Positions 43,547 through 47,440 of a stretch of 47,440 nt of DNA are shown here, piece by piece. Origin of the DNA: Thioalkalivibrio sp. (lineage in GTDB: Bacteria > Pseudomonadota > Gammaproteobacteria > Ectothiorhodospirales > Ectothiorhodospiraceae); contig PWGH01000228.1 of assembly GCA_003555285.1 (NCBI GenBank), positions 1 to 47,440 on the forward strand, written 5' to 3'. Numbering within the stretch: the first letter of the stretch is position 1; the number at the start of each line of letters is the position of its first letter. Made by a program: the position numbers and the translations under genes. A model generated the notes under the pieces. It was given only the letters and a program-made list of their open reading frames with translations. It was not told where the DNA came from and did no database searches.

Positions 43547-44644
43547 TCAATCCTCGGCTTCGCGGCGTATCTCCGAATGCACCTCGAGCTTGAAACTCTT
43601 GCAGGCACCCGCAACCTCTTCGAATCCTTCGACCCGGCACAGAGCGCCCTCGATCTCGAGCGACGTTTCACCCGTATCGCCGTCGAGATGCAGGGCGATG
43701 ACCCGGGCCTCTGCGCCTCCCTCGCCACCGGAGCTGTAGTATCCGCGGTCGGTGCCCGGAAAGAATTCCACCTCGGCGGGCACGGTCGCGTCGCGCGAGA
43801 TCCGGCCCGTCGCCGAATCGCCGACGAGGGTGATCGAAACCACCTGCTGGCGCCGGAAGTCCGGGCTCGACGGGGAATGGCCCTGAAGCCGGAGGATCTC
43901 GGTACCGCCGGGAAGCTCGCCGAGCGTCGCGGTGGCATCGCCGTGCCGGGGCAGGATGGTGACCCAGTTGAAGCGGTCCAGTCCGATCACCCCATCGATA
44001 CGGCCCAGAATCTCCCTCTCAACGGGCCCGCGCGCCGCAGGCGCAGCGCCTCCGGCGCTCGCCGCCGAAAACGCGACGGCACCGGTCCGGCAGACCATGG
44101 CCCTATCCTGTCGAACCGCCACGAGGTCGTCCCCGTCGAATTCGTGCAGGCAGAACCGCTCGCTGGTGATCTGTCCGCTGATCACGCCCACGTCGCCCGC
44201 GAGTCGAACCTCGTCGAAGGCCACACGCTCGAAACGGTCGAACTCGGCAATCCACACCTGCGTGGGATCGGGGCTGTCGGCAGGCCACGCCTCGATCACC
44301 ATGATCTCGCCATCCTGCAAGTTGCCAACCGAAACGTCTTCGGCGGCGTCGAAATCCAGAACCATCACCACGCCCTCGATCCCGGCGGCTCCCTCACGGA
44401 GGGCCTCTAGTGTAACGCTCAAGTGCGTGCTGCCGATCGACGCAAGGTTCAGGGTGCGGAAGTCCGCGCCGGTCAACCCCTCGATATTGTCGCGCAGGTC
44501 AAAAACGAAGGGCTCGCCGTCCAGGTTCCCAGCGATCCGCCCGGTATCCGCCAGCGCAGGGACGGCAAGGGACGCCGCCCCGAACAGAAGTCCCGCGCGC
44601 AGCGTCGACCTCATCGTCGCAAACCGTGTTCCTCTAGTGCTCAT
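43547..44644 (-). CDS. Exported protein of unknown function with two similar halves
   Basis: I recognise no family. The 365 residues begin with a signal peptide (about 11-32, MRSTLRAGLLFGAASLAV, cut after ALA). The mature part seems to hold two related beta-rich domains: TGRIAGNLDGEPFVFDL (about 34-170) and ILGRIDGVIGLDRFNWV (about 212-350). Each holds a G-R-I-x-G start, a strand like HLSVTLEAL or VVSITLVGD in the middle, and one cysteine near the end (RFCLHEF, ALCRVEG). ATG 44644 has GAAAGGA upstream. A TATAAC at 44677-44672 and a 7-base inverted repeat (ACCGAGC/GCTCGGT, 44677-44698) lie in the promoter area. It is the last gene of a minus-strand group and ends in a terminator. Confidence 0.75.
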   Translation of the reverse strand: MSTRGTRFATMRSTLRAGLLFGAASLAVPALADTGRIAGNLDGEPFVFDLRDNIEGLTGADFRTLNLASIGSTHLSVTLEALREGAAGIEGVVMVLDFDAAEDVSVGNLQDGEIMVIEAWPADSPDPTQVWIAEFDRFERVAFDEVRLAGDVGVISGQITSERFCLHEFDGDDLVAVRQDRAMVCRTGAVAFSAASAGGAAPAARGPVEREILGRIDGVIGLDRFNWVTILPRHGDATATLGELPGGTEILRLQGHSPSSPDFRRQQVVSITLVGDSATGRISRDATVPAEVEFFPGTDRGYYSSGGEGGAEARVIALHLDGDTGETSLEIEGALCRVEGFEEVAGACKSFKLEVHSEIRREAED

Positions 44645-44801
44645 CGTGGATCCTTTCCGAAGGTGTCGTGGGTTATACCGAGCCGAGGCGCGCTCGGTCT
44701 GGTCGGGTTATTCGATTCGGTTGGAGTGCGCTGACCGCGCCGCGGCCGATCGGCGCGACCCCAAAAACCGCGAAGCATCGAGCGCAGTCCTCCGAAGGCT
44801 T

Positions 44802-46244
44802 CTACGGCAACGGCGCGCGGTGGCTGGAACGACCGGAAACGCCGCTGTAGCTGAAGTCCAGCGCGTCCAGACCCGCCGGGGCGCGAAGCAGCAGTTCGAA
44901 CGCTCGCGCTTCGCCGCCCGGTGGCAGCCAGTAGGGTTCGACCAGCGCCAACGGACCGCGCAGGTACACGCCGATCAGTTCAATTCCCGTGTCGAAGCCC
45001 AGACGCTGGCTGATTCGCATCATGCCGCCGGTGGCGCTGACGTTGCGCTGGCTCACGGTCAGGCGCAGCAACTCCTCGCCCAATCCGGATTCGTGGCCGG
45101 CAAAAGCCGTCCGTCGTTCGATCGCGTGGACGCTCAGCGGCACCGGCGTATCGTCGATTTCCAGCAGCGTCTCCGGCGCCTCGGCAATCGGGCCGTCGAT
45201 CAAGGTGAAACCAAGGGTCGGCCGAATTTCGCCGCTGATCTCGCGACCGGCCAACTGCGGGAACTGGGCCAGCAGCTCGACCCGCTCGGCATCGGCCGGA
45301 ACCGGGAACACGGCGATGCCGCCGGCCTCGAACTCGGGCAGGAAGGCCGGGTTGGCCGGCAGGCCGCCGAGTCCGGGATGGCGCGGGTAGGCGTGGCGAC
45401 CATCGACGCGTGCCTGCAGCAGACCGGGCGCTTCGATGTACTCGAGCACCCGCGGCAGGCGGGCCTGATCGTTCAGCTTCGCCTGCACCTCGAGCGCACG
45501 GGCATCGGCGCCGGTGATCCACAGGCTGCGCCCGCGCAGGTCCACCACCAGCCATTGCATGTGCTCGGGCGCTGGCACGCCGTGAAATTCGGCCACCTGC
45601 TGATGCGCATGAACGGCCAGCTCCAGCAGGTCATGGCCCTGCACCTCGCTGGCGGTCGCGGCCTGCGGGTCGCCGGCGTCGAGCAGGTCGAGAACGATCG
45701 TCTGGTATTGATCGTGGTAGTAGCGCAGGCTCAGCCTCGCGATGTCGTTGGCCGGCACCGGGTAGGCCAGATCGAAGCGAACCCGGTCACCCCGGTCTGG
45801 AATCACGAAGCTGTCTCTGACCGCGCTGCGTTCGGGCAGCGTGGCGCGATACAGGCGTGCGTCATCGACCAGGAGGTAAAGTTGACGTTCGATACTGCCG
45901 ATCAGCACGGCCTCCGGGTAGTCCAGGCCGAGGATCAGGTCCACGGGCATGTGATTTTCGAAGCTGGCCTCGAGCAGCAGCCAGCGATGGCCCGGTAGCG
46001 GTTCCCGGCCGTCGAAACCATCGGCCAGGCGAGCCGAATGGACATGCAGGCTGAGGGCGCGGTTGCACGCGACTCGCGGTGTTTCGATCAGGCCGCTGTC
46101 CGGGTTCGACGCGACGCCGCTCGCGTTGCCGCAGCCGGATGCGGCGGCCCAGGCTGAGCCCATGACCAGGCTGCTCAGCAAGAACAGGCCGATCATGATG
46201 GTGCCGGCGGGCTTCCTCGTTGGCATCGTCTCAAGCATCCTCAT
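44802..46244 (-). CDS. Exported protein of unknown function, multi-domain, beta-rich
   Basis: No family is recognised. The 480 residues start with a signal peptide (about 16-34, IMIGLFLLSSLVMG, cut near AWA) and a small Cys pair region (SGCGNASG, RVACNRALSL). The mature chain appears built of beta-sandwich units, as in RWLLLEASFENHMPVDLILG, MQWLVVDLRGRSLWI and ELLRLTVSQRNVSATGG, where a strand is followed by a polar turn. The first recalls DUF4352-like immunoglobulin domains, but the likeness is loose. The gene starts 7 bases after the upstream stop (an 11-base duplication seems to have separated a former ATGA overlap). The ATG choice among 46244, 46238 and 46226 is uncertain. Confidence 0.75.
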   Translation of the reverse strand: MRMLETMPTRKPAGTIMIGLFLLSSLVMGSAWAAASGCGNASGVASNPDSGLIETPRVACNRALSLHVHSARLADGFDGREPLPGHRWLLLEASFENHMPVDLILGLDYPEAVLIGSIERQLYLLVDDARLYRATLPERSAVRDSFVIPDRGDRVRFDLAYPVPANDIARLSLRYYHDQYQTIVLDLLDAGDPQAATASEVQGHDLLELAVHAHQQVAEFHGVPAPEHMQWLVVDLRGRSLWITGADARALEVQAKLNDQARLPRVLEYIEAPGLLQARVDGRHAYPRHPGLGGLPANPAFLPEFEAGGIAVFPVPADAERVELLAQFPQLAGREISGEIRPTLGFTLIDGPIAEAPETLLEIDDTPVPLSVHAIERRTAFAGHESGLGEELLRLTVSQRNVSATGGMMRISQRLGFDTGIELIGVYLRGPLALVEPYWLPPGGEARAFELLLRAPAGLDALDFSYSGVSGRSSHRAPLP

Positions 46245-46261
46245 TGCGGGCTCATTGCGGG
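46240..46261 (-). repeat. 11-base tandem duplication at a gene junction
   Basis: CTCATTGCGGG occurs twice back to back (plus strand), spanning the stop of the right-hand gene and the start of the 480-residue gene. Removing one copy would give a four-base ATGA stop/start overlap. Confidence 0.8.
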
Positions 46262-47440
46262 CAGCCGCGGCTGGGGTCCATGGGCGAGGTCAGGCCACCG
46301 GCCACCTTTCCGGACATCTTGCCAATCAGCATGTTGTTGAGCATGTTGGCAGCGCCCTGGCCGGCGACGAAGGTCAGGCCGGCGAGCTTCGCATAGTCCG
46401 CGACACCGGCGCTGATGTAGCGTTTGACCGCTTCTTTCAGCGCGGTATTGCGGATGCAGCATTGCATGCCAGGCGCCGAGGCATGGTTGAACAAACACGC
46501 CCAGAGCGACTGGACCATGCCGACGGCCGAGGTGGCATTGTCGATGGCGCCCATCAACACCAGGATCGCCTCGACGAACTGACCGCGGCGGTCCGGACCG
46601 AAACCCAGCGTGGTGCCCGATACCGGGTCGATCTCCCACCAGGTGGGGGCCTCGAGTGCAATCGCCCGATCGGGCAGCACGACGACCCGACCCGTCGCCA
46701 GCACCTCGGCCAGGTGATGATGGACGTCGTCGGGCAGCGCGGTCGCGAGCTTCGCTAGATCGGCCGGCGCCCGCAGCCAGACCCAATCGACGCCCGCGTC
46801 CAGATCCGGCTGAAAGCGCCGGGCGGTGTTGCCGCCGGTGAGCTCACCCGAAGCATCCAGGATCCAGGCCTCGAGCGCGGTTTCGAACACGCCCTGGCTC
46901 AGGCGTGATCGTGCCATCCCGTTACCACTACCGGACAGTATTTCGACTGGGTTGTGCAGGATGTCGAAGCCCTCGCGGGTGCTCGGTACCTGCCCCTCCA
47001 ACTCGACCAGGCGGGTCCAGCCGAGCAGGTTCAGCCCGGTCAGCGCGATGCGGGTCTGTTGCGGACTCAACAGGTGGCGCAGCTGGGCAAGGGCCAGCAG
47101 TTCCTCGGTGAGGGTCGAGCGCGATTGCAGCGCCTTGCCCATCAGCTCGACTCTTTCGTAGGCCTGCGCATCGAGTGCGGCGAGTCCAGCGAGACGGTCA
47201 TCGATCAGTGCGCCGTAGCGTTGCCAGGCCACGAATTCCTCGTTCAGCCAGCCCGTCTGGCCCTGAATCTGCAGACCACTGAGCATCGCCACCGCGCGTT
47301 GTTGGCGCAGCGTCCCGCCCCAGTCGATGTCAACCCGTCCTTGAGCTCTCGCCGCCGGGCCGATCATGTCCATCAGCTCGCGTCGGATCACGACGCGCTC
47401 CTGTCCTGGCGCATCCAGCTGGAAACGGACACGGACCGCC
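46252..47440 (-). CDS. C-terminal part of a large protein of unknown function (runs off the right edge)
   Basis: The frame is open to the last base, so the N-terminus lies outside the window; 396 codons including the stop are visible. I see no known domain that I can name. The first part (to about 200) is helical and Leu/Arg/Glu-rich. A striking segment follows, VVVLPDRAIALEAPTWWEID then PVSGTTLGFGPDRRGQ, then hydrophobic stretches (FVEAILVLMGAI and AKLAGLTFVAGQGA) around a Cys cluster (WACLFNH, MQCCIRN). It ends SRGCPQ. A start at 47391 (GTG) is not supported because coding continues upstream. The gene is followed within 7 bases by the 480-residue exported protein, so they form an operon. 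Confidence 0.7.
   Translation of the reverse strand, partial: AVRVRFQLDAPGQERVVIRRELMDMIGPAARAQGRVDIDWGGTLRQQRAVAMLSGLQIQGQTGWLNEEFVAWQRYGALIDDRLAGLAALDAQAYERVELMGKALQSRSTLTEELLALAQLRHLLSPQQTRIALTGLNLLGWTRLVELEGQVPSTREGFDILHNPVEILSGSGNGMARSRLSQGVFETALEAWILDASGELTGGNTARRFQPDLDAGVDWVWLRAPADLAKLATALPDDVHHHLAEVLATGRVVVLPDRAIALEAPTWWEIDPVSGTTLGFGPDRRGQFVEAILVLMGAIDNATSAVGMVQSLWACLFNHASAPGMQCCIRNTALKEAVKRYISAGVADYAKLAGLTFVAGQGAANMLNNMLIGKMSGKVAGGLTSPMDPSRGCPQ

Overview
The window is a chromosomal segment of a high-GC gammaproteobacterium. The gene content (a complete cbb3 oxidase operon with its assembly genes, an LDH-type malate dehydrogenase, multi-haem c-type cytochrome, acidic proteins, the order rsmD / M16 pair / ftsY-ftsE-ftsX-rpoH, and ubiK-comM) fits the Chromatiales, for example an Ectothiorhodospiraceae or Thioalkalivibrio-like sulfur oxidiser. 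That placement is inference from gene content, not from a marker-gene comparison. I see no prophage, transposase, integrase or CRISPR array. Most of the window is core genome.

Layout. 1-6.6 kb (+): the 3' part of mdh, a 5'-3' exonuclease, a DUF1007 periplasmic protein, rluE, slt and a fructosamine kinase. 6.9-8.0 kb: a membrane-anchored protein made almost wholly of 11-residue (hendecad) coiled-coil repeats. 8.0-9.6 kb: a dispersed palindromic repeat, an orphan NarL/LuxR response regulator (-), and a gene-poor stretch with a strong palindrome. 9.6-14 kb (-): cysZ, rsmD and a pair of M16 peptidases, one active and one lacking the zinc motif. 14-18 kb (+): ftsY, ftsE, ftsX and rpoH. 18-21 kb: a PCu(A)C copper chaperone with a His-rich tail, a small membrane protein, a cysteine desulfurase and an unknown gene, bounded by mirrored copies of two intergenic repeats.

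21-30.5 kb (-) holds the respiratory locus, transcribed ccoN-ccoO-ccoQ-ccoP, then ccoG-ccoH-ccoI-ccoS, ending in a previously easily missed 34-residue membrane protein. ccoNOQP encode the oxidase. ccoG, ccoH, ccoI and ccoS supply copper import and assembly, and the nearby PCu(A)C protein could pass copper to the same enzyme. 30.8-37 kb holds bioC and bioH (-), plsY (+), tsaD, uppP and a NDUFAF7-type methyltransferase (-). 36.7-39.5 kb (+) holds a pteridine reductase, ubiK and comM. 39.5-41 kb is a membrane-anchored four-haem cytochrome (-) with three tandem copies of one domain, followed by tRNA-Arg(CCG). 41.5-43 kb (+) holds a DJ-1/PfpI-type protein and an exported SagB-type nitroreductase. 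43-47.4 kb (-) is an accessory-looking locus: a decayed gene remnant, a terminator and three exported or membrane proteins that I cannot assign to any known function; the last runs off the right edge.

The least explained elements are the hendecad-repeat protein, the 34-residue protein at the end of the cbb3 operon, the triplicated cytochrome and the three-gene exported-protein locus at the right edge. None can be called a new system from sequence alone.
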